A stretch of DNA of 64,000 nucleotides from Polaromonas sp. (GTDB taxonomy: Bacteria; Pseudomonadota; Gammaproteobacteria; Burkholderiales; Burkholderiaceae_C). This document shows, one piece after another, positions 18,977-27,783 of the stretch. A program made the translations under genes and the position numbers. Every line of letters starts with the position of its first letter. The first letter of the stretch is position 1. The stretch is from the NCBI GenBank assembly GCA_013298945.1, contig JAAFJR010000003.1, positions 186,001-250,000 on the forward strand. Direction: 5' to 3'. The notes beneath the pieces are model-generated. The model did no database searches. It saw only the letters and a list, made by a program, of their open reading frames with translations, and was not told the origin of the DNA.

Positions 18977-21175
18977 TTATGAGTCGAGCAAAGATTTAAC
19001 CTTTTCCAACTGTTTCATTAGTAATTTGTATGAGTTCGCTTTGGCCGTTGCCGAATGACGTCGCTCGACAGTGCGCTCAAAAAGATCGAGCGTTTGCAAT
19101 AAATTTACGGATATTTCACCTAAGCCAATATTTGCATTTGGTTCTAAAAACAAAACCAAAAGCTCAATGCGATCTAAAAAACTCTTTGAGGAATTGATAG
19201 ATCGAGAGACTGTTGAAACTAAAGCAGAGCGTTGACCACGACCTTGATCGAAGAAAACTGCTGTGCAGAATCTAAAAATCGGTGTTGGATTTGTTTTTTC
19301 GGTTAAAAGTACGATGTCAATTAGTGTCTGGAATCGAAAACTAGCAAACTGAAAACCTCGGCCCGCCTCGGCAGCGTCGACCGCATACATCACTCTGACC
19401 TCAGTCGGCACCAGACCCTCACTACAAGTGGCTAAGTTGAAATTAAAATCGAATTTAAGTCTGTGTGCATCATGTTTGTTCGGATGCGGCTCTGCCAGTT
19501 TAACTCTGTACAAACCTGCTTCGAATTCAACTATTGCTTTTTGAGGCATCCTTTCTTTCAGGTATACATCTCCAAGAATTAAAAACGCTTCTGCATCGCT
19601 TAATATAAGTGACGACTTTTGATCCATGGCCAACGAATCGATGTCTATCAGCGAAGCGATCAAAGCACGAACCTGTCCAATAGTTCGTTTTGCCGCATCC
19701 AGTCTCTCGGCTTCTTCCAGCATCCGCGCTGATTTTAGCCTATATCCAATTCTCTCGATTTTTAAATTGCTACTAAGCTCCACGCCTGACAACACATCAT
19801 CGAGCTCTTCCAGTATGGAAAGTCCCTCATCTTGGCCGAAATAAGTTTGAACTAGATCCAAGCCACGCTTTAACTCATTGACAAGGTCATTACGCCAAAC
19901 GTCATGTGACCTTCCATATTTGACTCTCAGTAATTCCAACGCTTTTTCAGTCAGTAGATATTCGCTCTCAACATCGTCGAACCGACTTGAAATCAACTCA
20001 CATGCGTGAACCAACGCTCTTATATGCGAATCATCAATGGGGGTTTCGTCAATTTCCGCCTCTATAGCGCCATCAATGAAGCCAATGATTTCATTCATAG
20101 CCCGAGTTGGCTCCGCTTCTTTAAGTGCTTCAATATATTCGGGCGTAGCTTTTTGAGGACGTAAACGACGGCGTACAGTGGCCATCAACTCTTGTTCGAC
20201 ATTGGGGACGGGTAAAGACAAACCAAGAAGCTGGTTTGTCAACCCCACATACGTCAGCGTCAAGACATCGAGTTTGGGATCCGTCACGCCGGAAGCGAAC
20301 ATGGCCAGAGTTTCGATGAAAGGAACCCCATCAGTTTGTGGAAGAGCTAATTTATTGATATCCGCATTCGCGGCTTCCAATGAAAATCCGCCTACTTTAA
20401 CCAATTGATCAACCACAAGCGCCTTTGCATCGCTTTCTTCGCTAGTCCCTAATTTCAATACGCGTGTTGGAATGGCTCGTATCGGGATTAAATCCCTCCG
20501 ATGCTTGCGTATTGCCGCTGCAACTTTTGCAGTTCCTTCGATATTTTGTCGATTCAAAACAAAAAACATGGCAACCAAGTCAGGCAAATACATGGTGCAA
20601 ATTCCCGCTATATCGGCAAGCCCAGTTCGACTATCAACCAAAACGAAATCATACTCATGGATAGCCCACGATTTAAGTTGCTCAATAAATATCGAGCCAA
20701 ACTCATCACTAATGAAGCTATTCCAGTCAAACGCAGATAAGGCCGCTTCGTAGGAAAGTTCGCCATCACGAGTGGCTATTGTTAGACTCCCGGCACCAAT
20801 AAGGTCAAGTCGCCCCTCTTTGGGCAATTTAATGTTTTTGCTCAAGTTGGAAACATGCGACTCAAAACTGCCCTTGTCGCTTAAGTATGCTTCTAGGTTT
20901 GAAATATCTTTCTCCGAGTGAAGTTTGGCCACCTCGGATTTCCAACGCCAAAGCATATCAAGCACCCCTGCCTTTTCTTTGACTGCTTTGAATTCAGATA
21001 CATCGACAAGTCCTCGAAAATAATGATGCAAACCCGGAGCCTCTAGATCCCAATCCATAATCAGTACTTTTTTCCCGCTCAGTGCGGCTAGGAAAGCAAC
21101 ATTGGCCAATGCCATCGTTCGTCCTACGCCACCTTTAAATGAGTAGAACGTGACGATTTGACCAATTTTTTTCAA
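18977..21175 (-). CDS. KGGVGR-motif variant P-loop ATPase with helical (TPR-like) C-terminus
   Basis: 732 residues. The N-terminal ~300 residues are a ParA/MinD-like NTPase: FKGGVGRTMALANVA (Arg replaces the second Lys of KGGVGKT), VLIMDWDLEAPGL, and VDSRTGLADIAG as Walker B. The C-terminal ~400 residues are helical and repeat-like (e.g. ILGDVYLKERMPQKAIVEFEAGLYRV), consistent with TPR-type scaffolding. ATPases with this KGGVGR variant are recurrent in poorly characterised conflict-type loci (established family observation; role here inferred). It overlaps the upstream wHTH gene by 4 bp. Confidence 0.88.
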   Translation of the reverse strand: MKKIGQIVTFYSFKGGVGRTMALANVAFLAALSGKKVLIMDWDLEAPGLHHYFRGLVDVSEFKAVKEKAGVLDMLWRWKSEVAKLHSEKDISNLEAYLSDKGSFESHVSNLSKNIKLPKEGRLDLIGAGSLTIATRDGELSYEAALSAFDWNSFISDEFGSIFIEQLKSWAIHEYDFVLVDSRTGLADIAGICTMYLPDLVAMFFVLNRQNIEGTAKVAAAIRKHRRDLIPIRAIPTRVLKLGTSEESDAKALVVDQLVKVGGFSLEAANADINKLALPQTDGVPFIETLAMFASGVTDPKLDVLTLTYVGLTNQLLGLSLPVPNVEQELMATVRRRLRPQKATPEYIEALKEAEPTRAMNEIIGFIDGAIEAEIDETPIDDSHIRALVHACELISSRFDDVESEYLLTEKALELLRVKYGRSHDVWRNDLVNELKRGLDLVQTYFGQDEGLSILEELDDVLSGVELSSNLKIERIGYRLKSARMLEEAERLDAAKRTIGQVRALIASLIDIDSLAMDQKSSLILSDAEAFLILGDVYLKERMPQKAIVEFEAGLYRVKLAEPHPNKHDAHRLKFDFNFNLATCSEGLVPTEVRVMYAVDAAEAGRGFQFASFRFQTLIDIVLLTEKTNPTPIFRFCTAVFFDQGRGQRSALVSTVSRSINSSKSFLDRIELLVLFLEPNANIGLGEISVNLLQTLDLFERTVERRHSATAKANSYKLLMKQLEKVKSLLDS

Positions 21176-21888
21176 GTGCGCACCTCAAGAACTTTTTGGG
21201 TTTGCGTTATCCGGATCGGTGGTGCGAAACTTGGGGAGCAAGTCATAAAAGAAGGCAGTTTTTTTAGTTTACCACCCAAATACGCTTGAATTTCAGAAGA
21301 TAGTACGCCTTTTGAAGTAGCAAGACGCGCACTATTCATGTTGCTAGCCAATACAGAACGAGCTGCTGAAGTTAGAAAATTTTGCCTAGATCGCCCAGCG
21401 CTTCTGAACTCGACAACACCTAGTTTCGTCAAGCTGCTCATTTTGCGACTCACCGTCTCCTCAGTTTCGCCACAAACATCGCTCAAAGTCTTGTTGGTCA
21501 TATCACCAGCAAATAGACATTCGATATATTGCTGATATCTGTCATCCCTCAGTGTATTTAGAAAATCTGCATCAATGAGCTTTTCGCCCGCTTGTGAGGA
21601 TAAAATTTGTGCAAGATTGAGGTATCCCAATAACTGCGCTGTTGTATAGGGACTGGCCGCTCCTTCCAACGTGGTTACAGCAACTGCCACCTCATTTGAA
21701 GCGGCTCTGATAATGTCTTCAATCAACTCAAGAAGCTTGTCATTCAGAGCAGCCAAGTCCTGCTTGGACGATGTTGCAATGGCATCTATAAGTACCGTCG
21801 ACAACGCGGAGATCAAATTTGGAGGCACAACTCGTTCTTCAGAAAAATTCTCTTGAATTTCTTTCAGTAGATGTGCAATATTCGACAT
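21172..21888 (-). CDS. Winged-helix DNA-binding protein, first gene of the ATPase operon
   Basis: 238 residues. A helical N-terminal half is followed by a winged helix at ~128-170 (NKTLSDVCGETEETVSRKMSSLTKLGVVEFRS...SRQNFLTSAARSVL), similar in layout to MarR/ArsR-like regulators. Its stop overlaps the ATPase start by 4 bp, so the two are translationally coupled. It could be a transcriptional autoregulator or the DNA-recognition subunit of the ATPase complex. About 1 kb of AT-rich non-coding DNA lies upstream. Confidence 0.75.
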   Translation of the reverse strand: MSNIAHLLKEIQENFSEERVVPPNLISALSTVLIDAIATSSKQDLAALNDKLLELIEDIIRAASNEVAVAVTTLEGAASPYTTAQLLGYLNLAQILSSQAGEKLIDADFLNTLRDDRYQQYIECLFAGDMTNKTLSDVCGETEETVSRKMSSLTKLGVVEFRSAGRSRQNFLTSAARSVLASNMNSARLATSKGVLSSEIQAYLGGKLKKLPSFMTCSPSFAPPIRITQTQKVLEVRT

Positions 21889-22291
21889 GATGTTGGCCTT
21901 GAAATTATTGTGTCTTCTAAATCCTAGACTCTGTAGCAGTTCCCCCAGCCTAGCTCTGAATTTTATACAACTATGATCAACTCATGATCATTGATTGAAG
22001 GTTGACCACAACTAATTTGCGACATTAGCAGCAAAAAATACCTAATTTATATTTTTTTTGGCATAAAAAAATCATTTTTATAAAATTTTTGATATATGAA
22101 GTCATTAAAGTTGCTGATTCCATGTACAAAAATAGCTATAAAGTTCTATATTTTGTCGTTTGTTGGCATCGCCACAGTTAAGCAAAATTTGAAGTTAAGA
22201 GGATCAATAACGTACGAACTTACTAACCAAAGAAGCGAGTCAGGAATAACCATAGTAAGACAGTTCGCAACTTTTAAGAAGGTTATCACTA

Positions 22292-22468
22292 TTTAAAAAA
22301 TGTTGACCTTGTTCCAGAAAATGGACCATAGGAGCGACCTGTGAACGCAGTTGCCACCGTAGCAAACCACATGGTTGAAGGGGGTACAAGCAATGTAAGA
22401 GTACCCACATTGAGAATCGAATTCAAGGCTGTTTCGAATTCATCAGAACGTAGGAGTAGTTGGTTCAT
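22292..22468 (-). pseudogene. Remnant of a second DUF6988-like gene
   Basis: Reading leftward from an ATG at 22468 gives MNQLLLRSDEFETALNSIL, close to the MHKLLKRSDEFETALNEAL start of the intact gene at 16987. After ~19 codons similarity ends and the frame continues with unrelated residues to a TAA/TAG near 22292-22297. It is a truncated paralog: only the start and upstream region survive. It marks one side of the ATPase/nitrilase segment. Confidence 0.7.
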
Positions 22469-22543
22469 TGAAAGATGATAGTTACCAAAGCCAAAATCTT
22501 CGAAAGCATTTTTACAACAGAAATCCTCTCAATTTCGTGATTT
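22421..22543. repeat. Direct repeat copy B
   Basis: Counterpart of 16940-17063 in the same orientation; ~123 bp, roughly 75-80% identical by eye. The two copies are 5.5 kb apart and flank the wHTH-ATPase-helical-nitrilase operon exactly, with no other gene inside. Confidence 0.85.
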
Positions 22544-22890
22544 GACTGCGTTTTTCCGAATAAACAATATCGTTAAATACGCCTTCAAAAAATAATTCAA
22601 AATAGTTCTTGCACAGCAAATTATTCTGTTGTACCTTAGCGTTTCTGTCATATCAAACGTATAGAAACTCACCACCATGTTTAACGCCAAAAGCCTAGCT
22701 AACTACTCACAACTGCATCCCGCCAGCATCCTCGTGTCGGTGATGGCTGTAACCGTTGTCAATCGCGTCATAAACATAAATACGTAGAACTCAAATGACA
22801 ACCGCATCCATATCCACCGCATCTCAACGAATTCCAGCCAGGAGTTCGGGCACACCTTACCAGCTGCCGCCGGTCTCGTACTAACTATGA

Positions 22891-22940
22891 CGGGCGGCAG
22901 CGCCGCCCGGGCTCCTGACATGTGTCATGTCTCAGGAGCC
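22891..22940 (+). promoter_or_regulatory. Two leader hairpins covering the AAA ATPase ribosome-binding site
   Basis: 22891-22909 is CGGGCGGC-AGC-GCCGCCCG, a perfect 8-bp GC stem. Directly after it, GGCTCCTGA (22910-22918) pairs with TCAGGAGCC (22932-22940), which contains the AGGAG Shine-Dalgarno of the ATG at 22945. Pairing would hide the ribosome-binding site, so translation could be controlled by this structure. There is no T-run, hence not a terminator. Confidence 0.6.
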
Positions 22941-22944
22941 TTTC

Positions 22945-24459
22945 ATGTCGAACAACAAAGCTAACCAAGTACGCAAACTTTCTCAATCGTTCTTTGCACC
23001 TTTCCCTTCACGTTCTGACCCATCAGAACAAGAGTTGTTAGCCAGTGACGGTGATTTCAAACCTCGTACCCAAGCCAAGCACACTGAGCGGCTCAACCCC
23101 CCACAAGGCTACACCGTCATCAACAGACCGGTGCACAACGGCTTGGCATCGCCAAGCTACGTCCAGCTCCTAGTACCCCTGAAGGTCAAAGCAGACATCA
23201 AAGAAGAAGCCAGGCTAGACTTTGAGCGACGCACAGCGCTGGCTATCCAAGAACAGATTGACCAGCTTGAGCAAGAGCGCTTGCGCCAAGAAATGATCGC
23301 AAAAGGCAAAGCTGCTGTAGAGGACAAGCAATTGCAGACTGAGCCGACAGCGCCAGCAAAGCCAGCAAATGGTACAGAGCCAAAAACCGTCAAACCCGGT
23401 TTCAATGAGTTCATGCCGCCCCGAGAGCTTGCAGCCGGGACAGACTACGACCCCAAACTGCAGTACCCCGTGTATGCCTTCGATGCTCCAGGGAAACTGT
23501 TTGCCAGATCAAGTCTGAACACCCCAGACAAGGATGTCCGCAAGCGGGATGACGAAATCCACAGAAAGATGATCGCTTCAACCATGCTGCGTGATATCGC
23601 CATGCCTCAAGATATCGTGCAAGCGCTTGATGCCCTGCGTTTGAGCCAACCCCACTTTGGGGCGGTCATTGACCTGATCCGAGGTCAACTCCTGCTGGGT
23701 GAGCGTACCAACAAGACCGTCCGCATCCCACCTATCCTGCTGGACGGTGCCCCCGGTTTGGGTAAAACCCACTTTGCCATGGAACTGGCCAAGGCTTTGG
23801 GTACAACCATCAAGCGTATCTCCTTTGACAGCGCCGTCACCAGCGCCACCTTGATGGGTTCTGAGCGCCGGTGGAGCAATACCCAGTTTGGTGCTGTGTT
23901 TGAACTGATTTGTTTGGGTCAATATGCCAATCCCATCATCGTCTTGGATGAGGTTGACAAAATTGACAGTCTACGAGATTGGAACCCTCTGGCACCTTTG
24001 CATACCTTGCTGGAGCCCAGTACTGCCAAATGTGTCAGAGACATCTCGGTCGACTTTGAGTTTGATGCCTCCTTGATCACTTGGATTGCCACTTCCAACA
24101 GAAAACGCCTGTTACCCGACTCGCTGCGTTCTCGCTTCCGAGAGTTCGAGATCGTCAAACCCAGCGCCCAGGAAGCCATTCAGCTGGCAACTGCCGTGGT
24201 CGCCAAGTCGTTTGCTGACATGCAACTGGCTGACTTTGAGCCACCGGACAAACAATGGGTTGTTTCTCTGGCGCATTTGACTGCCAGAGAGATCTCCCAG
24301 GCCATGGAGCAGGCTTTAGCGACTGCAGTAGATCAAGGTCGGAATCGGCTCACGCTAGCAGACTTGCCTGCAGATGTGCGCGCTGATGATGTTGATGAAA
24401 GTCCAGAAACAGCAGATGGCAAGTGTCAAACAGGCTCGGATAAGACATGGTTGCACTGA
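22945..24459 (+). CDS. Lon-like AAA family ATPase
   Basis: I choose the ATG at 22945, six bases after AGGAG, over the in-frame ATG at 22927; this gives ~504 residues. A low-complexity and coiled N-terminal region (~1-170) is followed by an AAA module with Walker A GAPGLGKT (~268-275), Walker B IIVLDEVDKI and an arginine-rich SLRSRFREFEI sensor segment. It resembles the ATPase part of Lon but lacks the protease domain. It precedes HAD-like and phosphoesterase genes on the same strand. Substrate unknown. Confidence 0.85.
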   Translation: MSNNKANQVRKLSQSFFAPFPSRSDPSEQELLASDGDFKPRTQAKHTERLNPPQGYTVINRPVHNGLASPSYVQLLVPLKVKADIKEEARLDFERRTALAIQEQIDQLEQERLRQEMIAKGKAAVEDKQLQTEPTAPAKPANGTEPKTVKPGFNEFMPPRELAAGTDYDPKLQYPVYAFDAPGKLFARSSLNTPDKDVRKRDDEIHRKMIASTMLRDIAMPQDIVQALDALRLSQPHFGAVIDLIRGQLLLGERTNKTVRIPPILLDGAPGLGKTHFAMELAKALGTTIKRISFDSAVTSATLMGSERRWSNTQFGAVFELICLGQYANPIIVLDEVDKIDSLRDWNPLAPLHTLLEPSTAKCVRDISVDFEFDASLITWIATSNRKRLLPDSLRSRFREFEIVKPSAQEAIQLATAVVAKSFADMQLADFEPPDKQWVVSLAHLTAREISQAMEQALATAVDQGRNRLTLADLPADVRADDVDESPETADGKCQTGSDKTWLH

Positions 24460-24501
24460 AACCAACAGAACGAAACAACGACACATGAAAGAAAGTACAT
24501 C

Positions 24502-24978
24502 ATGATTCTGTTCCAAGACTTTGACGGCGTGACTCATCCAGAACCTTGTTATGCCAAAGACGCCTTTCGCTGTTTGCCCTTGATTGAAACCATCCTGCGG
24601 GACTTCCCACAGGTGGAAATCGTCATTTCGTCGACCTGGCGGCTGACTTGGAAGTACGAGGAAGAATCCATTCCCCAGATGCGTAAGCATTTCTCCACCG
24701 ATATTGCCCAGCGGGTGGTTGGTGTTACACCGGATTACCGCTACCTGGAGCGTGATACCGCACCTGATGGGCTGAGTAATTACCAGAGGGAGTGGGAATG
24801 CGTGTCATGGATGCGCACCCACAGAGACCCTTGGACACCTTGGTTGGCTTTGGATGACAGACCTTACTGGTTCAAACCCTTCTCACCCAACCTGATGGTG
24901 ACGGATAACAAGACGGGCTTTGTGCCCAGCAATGAGGCGGAGTTGAGAAGAAGGCTGAGTGGGTTCGCAGATGTCTAA
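24502..24978 (+). CDS. HAD-like domain protein
   Basis: 158 residues starting MILFQDFDGVTHPE, matching the DxD motif I of HAD hydrolases (D6 and D8), followed by VEIVISSTWRLTW (motif II Ser/Thr) and WLALDDRPYWF (motif III/IV acidic pair). This small HAD type is often found in Burkholderiales accessory DNA (from memory). It lies 42 bp after the AAA ATPase gene. A phosphatase role is likely; the substrate is unknown. Confidence 0.82.
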   Translation: MILFQDFDGVTHPEPCYAKDAFRCLPLIETILRDFPQVEIVISSTWRLTWKYEEESIPQMRKHFSTDIAQRVVGVTPDYRYLERDTAPDGLSNYQREWECVSWMRTHRDPWTPWLALDDRPYWFKPFSPNLMVTDNKTGFVPSNEAELRRRLSGFADV

Positions 24979-25098
24979 GGCATATCGATAGCAACATACA
25001 AATTTATAGCGGCTGTAACAGGCCTAGCAACCAAACCGAATGAAATAAACAAAGCAAAGCAAAGCAAATCAAGCAACCAAAACAAGAAGAGGTTTCCC

Positions 25099-25971
25099 AT
25101 GAAAATTCTAGTTCTATCCGATTTACACGTTGAATACGCAGCCTTTGAGCCAGATGCTGAAGCAGTAAAGCAAGCGGATGTGGTGGTACTGGCTGGTGAC
25201 ATCCATAAAGGGGTGATTGGACTCAATTGGGCCAGAATGACCTTTCCTGAGAAAGAAATCATTTATGTGACTGGCAACCATGAGTTCTATGGCATGCATT
25301 GGGATATGCATTTGACGCAGTTACGTTTGCATGCTGCTATCCACAGGATTCACTTCTTAGAAAACGACGCCGTCATCATCAACGGCATCCGTTTCCTAGG
25401 AGCTACGCTGTGGACAAACTATGAGTTCTTTGGGCAATCCATGCGGTCTCAGGCAATGCGACTTGCTGAAAACAGCATGAGTGACTTTCGGTTGATTGAA
25501 GCTGATCAATTGAAGGTCAAATTGGTTGGGGTGGCAGGAGAAGAAAATCAAATTCTCTCGCATGAGGTTCAGATCAGACCTTTGTTAACACCTACCCACA
25601 CAGTCCTAAGGCATAGGGAGAGTATTGCTTGGATACAGGGTGAGTTAGAACAAGAAAAATTAGACACAAACCAAGGTACTTTCAAAAAAACAGTGGTGGT
25701 GACACACCACTATCCAAGCAAGCGCTCAACCGCACTCAGATGGACGAATGATCCTTTAACGGCTGCTTTCGGGTCTAAGCTGAGTTTGGATCTGCTGACC
25801 CAAGCCAATCTTTGGATCCATGGCCACACGCATGATTCGTGTGATTACAGACTAGGCGATTCTAAGAAGTCAGTACGGGTGGTCTGTAACCCACGGGGTT
25901 ATCCCATGGGTTGGCACAGGGGTGACTTTGAGAATCCGAATTTCAATCCAGGATTGTTGATTGAGATTTGA
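25099..25971 (+). CDS. Calcineurin-like metallophosphoesterase
   Basis: 290 residues. Metal-binding motifs in order: SDLHVEY (DxH), VVLAGDIHKG (GDxH variant), VTGNHEFYG (GNHE), VVTHHYPS and IHGHTHDSCDY (GHxH). This is the complete set for a dinuclear metal phosphoesterase. No signal peptide, so cytosolic. It follows the HAD-like gene by 120 bp. Target could be a phosphomonoester, nucleic acid or nucleotide; not determinable. Confidence 0.9.
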   Translation: MKILVLSDLHVEYAAFEPDAEAVKQADVVVLAGDIHKGVIGLNWARMTFPEKEIIYVTGNHEFYGMHWDMHLTQLRLHAAIHRIHFLENDAVIINGIRFLGATLWTNYEFFGQSMRSQAMRLAENSMSDFRLIEADQLKVKLVGVAGEENQILSHEVQIRPLLTPTHTVLRHRESIAWIQGELEQEKLDTNQGTFKKTVVVTHHYPSKRSTALRWTNDPLTAAFGSKLSLDLLTQANLWIHGHTHDSCDYRLGDSKKSVRVVCNPRGYPMGWHRGDFENPNFNPGLLIEI

Positions 25972-26029
25972 TGTTGACGATGAAAACTTATGAAATCCGA
26001 TTGAATAAACCTAAACAAAAGGAGTTGCT

Positions 26030-26257
26030 ATGACTATGCCAGATGAAAGAACCCGGGCACTAAGGTGGGCCGGTGAGTTTCTGCTCAAGGTACAACGGGG
26101 TGATGAATTCTCAGAGGCTATCAAACGGGAGGCCAAAGTGATTCTTAGGCACTACCCGAGGGATTTTGAGATCAAGTGGCAGGCGGAGTTTGATGCTGGA
26201 CGGGCTAAGCATGTGGGGGAGCAGTGGCTGGGGCCTGAACATCATGTTAAATTATAA
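26030..26257 (+). CDS. Small conserved BPSL0761-like protein
   Basis: 75 residues: MTMPDERTRALRWAGEFL, then REAKVILRHYP and a short acidic/basic tail. I recognise the pattern as the BPSL0761 family, small proteins of unknown function from betaproteobacteria (name from memory). A purine-rich AAAGGAG precedes the ATG. It closes the plus-strand AAA/HAD/phosphoesterase group. Confidence 0.7.
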   Translation: MTMPDERTRALRWAGEFLLKVQRGDEFSEAIKREAKVILRHYPRDFEIKWQAEFDAGRAKHVGEQWLGPEHHVKL

Positions 26258-26377
26258 AAAACTTGATAAGTTGCGCAAAGGTTAAGCAGCAAAGCAGCTT
26301 TGTTTAATGAATCAACTTTTTCGCATTGTGATGTCTAAATGAGTCAGTTAAAAAAAGCTAAAAAGTTTGAGTCAACT

Positions 26378-26893
26378 CTATTGTTGCTTTTTCCATTTCC
26401 AATGCAGATCACCTAATATCTTCGGCATTTTTTGATTAAGAAATTCAAGTTCTTTCACTGGTAATAAAAGACGGATAAATTGGTCATTCGCAGAAACTGC
26501 AATATCAATTTTCGCTAATATTTTTGTACCCATTGCGGTCAACGTGTATTTTGGTTTTTTCCCTGGCAATTCAATTACACGGATTAACTTTCTTTCCGCT
26601 AATGCGGCAAGGTTGCTCGTAATACTGGGACGCTTGTGTACAAGAAGGCGAGCAATCGAAGTCGGTCCAGCCTCGTCTATGGGCAACTCTCGAATTGCAA
26701 GCATGACCAGCATTTGAGTAATGTTTAACCCTAGTTTCGTAATTCGTGTCTCAAGAAAAAGGGTAACCAGGTTGCCTACCGTTATCAATTGCAAGGTATG
26801 CGGCTGTTTTCTTTGCGCTTCAGTTGCAGCAGTCCGCGATCTGTGGGCTTTAGTGTCCAATTGAGTGACTAAGGTTGCGCGTATACAACGCAA
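26378..26893 (-). CDS. MarR-like winged-helix regulator
   Basis: 171 residues. A central winged helix is readable: LNITQMLVMLAIRELPIDEAGPTSIARLL, recognition helix KRPSITSNLAALAERKLI, wing ELPGKKPKYTLTAMG. This order matches MarR proteins. It is divergent from the small DNA-binding-like gene at 27106, and the 212-bp region between them is the likely operator. It may regulate the Tn7-like transposition genes. Confidence 0.75.
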   Translation of the reverse strand: MRCIRATLVTQLDTKAHRSRTAATEAQRKQPHTLQLITVGNLVTLFLETRITKLGLNITQMLVMLAIRELPIDEAGPTSIARLLVHKRPSITSNLAALAERKLIRVIELPGKKPKYTLTAMGTKILAKIDIAVSANDQFIRLLLPVKELEFLNQKMPKILGDLHWKWKKQQ

Positions 26894-27105
26894 AAAGAAT
26901 TATAAAGATTAAAACTAAAAAAAGAAAAATAGTCAAATTTGACGTTGTTTCTAAATAGCTGCATTGTAATTGTCAATTCTTACGCGGAAGCCTTTTCTAC
27001 GGAATAAATACCGCTGCATATTAGTGCAAAGCATGATGAAAAATCGCTTGAGATCCACAAAAAAATAAGCGAGACTAGCTTTGATTCAGATGAGGAATAG
27101 ATCAC

Positions 27106-27408
27106 ATGAACGCCAGAATTGAACGCGCAGAAAAGATAAAAATAGGAAAAAAGCAAGAGCAAATAACACTGCATCTTTTGCAAACCTATGGCCCCGTCAT
27201 TGGGGGTGATAAGTTGTGGCAAATCTTGACTTACAAATCTCGCCAAGCTTTTGATCGATCCGTCCAGCGTAAACGCATTGCGTTGCCGCTTTTTAGACCA
27301 GATGGAAGAGATGGTGTTTTTGTATTAGCGCCAGATCTGGCTGAGCACCTTGTGACCTTGTCACAGGCATCGCTCATACAGCGAAATGAGCAACCGATCA
27401 CAGAATAA
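27106..27408 (+). CDS. Small putative DNA-binding protein next to the transposition operon
   Basis: 100 residues. The pattern YGPVIGGDKLWQILTYKSRQAFDRSV, then IALPLFRPDGRDGVFVLAPDLAEHL, looks like a small helix-turn-helix with a following beta-hairpin, similar in design to AlpA-like excision/activator proteins. Family assignment is uncertain. It could control the tns genes or act in excision. Confidence 0.55.
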   Translation: MNARIERAEKIKIGKKQEQITLHLLQTYGPVIGGDKLWQILTYKSRQAFDRSVQRKRIALPLFRPDGRDGVFVLAPDLAEHLVTLSQASLIQRNEQPITE

Positions 27409-27783
27409 ATATGAAATTTTCTTGTCGGTTAAGTTACCCAGAAACCGGCATTAAAAAAGGAGCGTGGAATTTGAAGTAACAGTCAAAAATTAATGTTGAT
27501 TTGAAAAACAGAAAAGCCCGTCATGGCAGTTAGCGCTGCTATGACGGGCTGGGATGTATCTGCACTTGGTTTCCGTACCTCAGGCATTTACTTTAACACG
27601 GCGGACTCGCTCGCACAAGTTCGTTGGTGGAAAACTTCCCACTTGTTTCTCTAGTCCTCACTGGTCGTCTTCGGTCGTCAAAAACTGTTGCAATTTTGCA
27701 ATGATGAATTGACCCGAGCGGGACAACTGTTGCCCAAATTTCCTCGCAAACACTCGATAGGGTATTTTTTGAAGGAGCTAGAG
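27409..27783. other. Non-coding leader of the tnsAB operon
   Basis: About 375 bp. It holds a CGGTTAAGTTAC segment similar to sites in the right end, and a strong hairpin at 27515-27550. On the + strand it includes a direct repeat TTGCAA-TT-TTGCAA near 27688-27703. If tnsAB used the ATG at 27688 the leader would be 96 bp shorter. Confidence 0.45.
27515..27550 (-). terminator. Strong hairpin, terminator-like on the minus strand
   Basis: AGCCCGTCAT pairs with ATGACGGGCT, extended through a G-T pair and GCAG/CTGC around a 6-nt loop. Read on the - strand it is followed by TTTTCTGTTTTT, the pattern of a Rho-independent terminator. On the + strand there is no T-run. No minus-strand gene is known just upstream of it. 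Confidence 0.65.

Larger units (their letters stand above)
21889..22944. other. Long AT-rich intergenic region with remnants
   Basis: About 1.05 kb without a convincing gene. From left: the promoter region of the wHTH operon, including an ATGATCA...TGATCAT palindromic stretch near 21972-21992; a very AT-rich segment; a short weak ORF on + (22096-22296); repeat copy B (22421-22543); two tiny + ORFs (from 22678 and 22796); then two hairpins just before the AAA ATPase gene. It looks like a junction between two separately acquired segments. Confidence 0.5.

Noticed and set aside
22096-22296. 66-codon plus-strand ORF in the large intergenic region.
   Set aside because: No ribosome-binding site, very AT-rich, and no similarity to anything I recognise; listed only as part of the gap.
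27515-27550. Hairpin as an integron attC site.
   Set aside because: The long symmetric stem lacks the RYYYAAC and GTTRRRY core sites, and no integrase is nearby.
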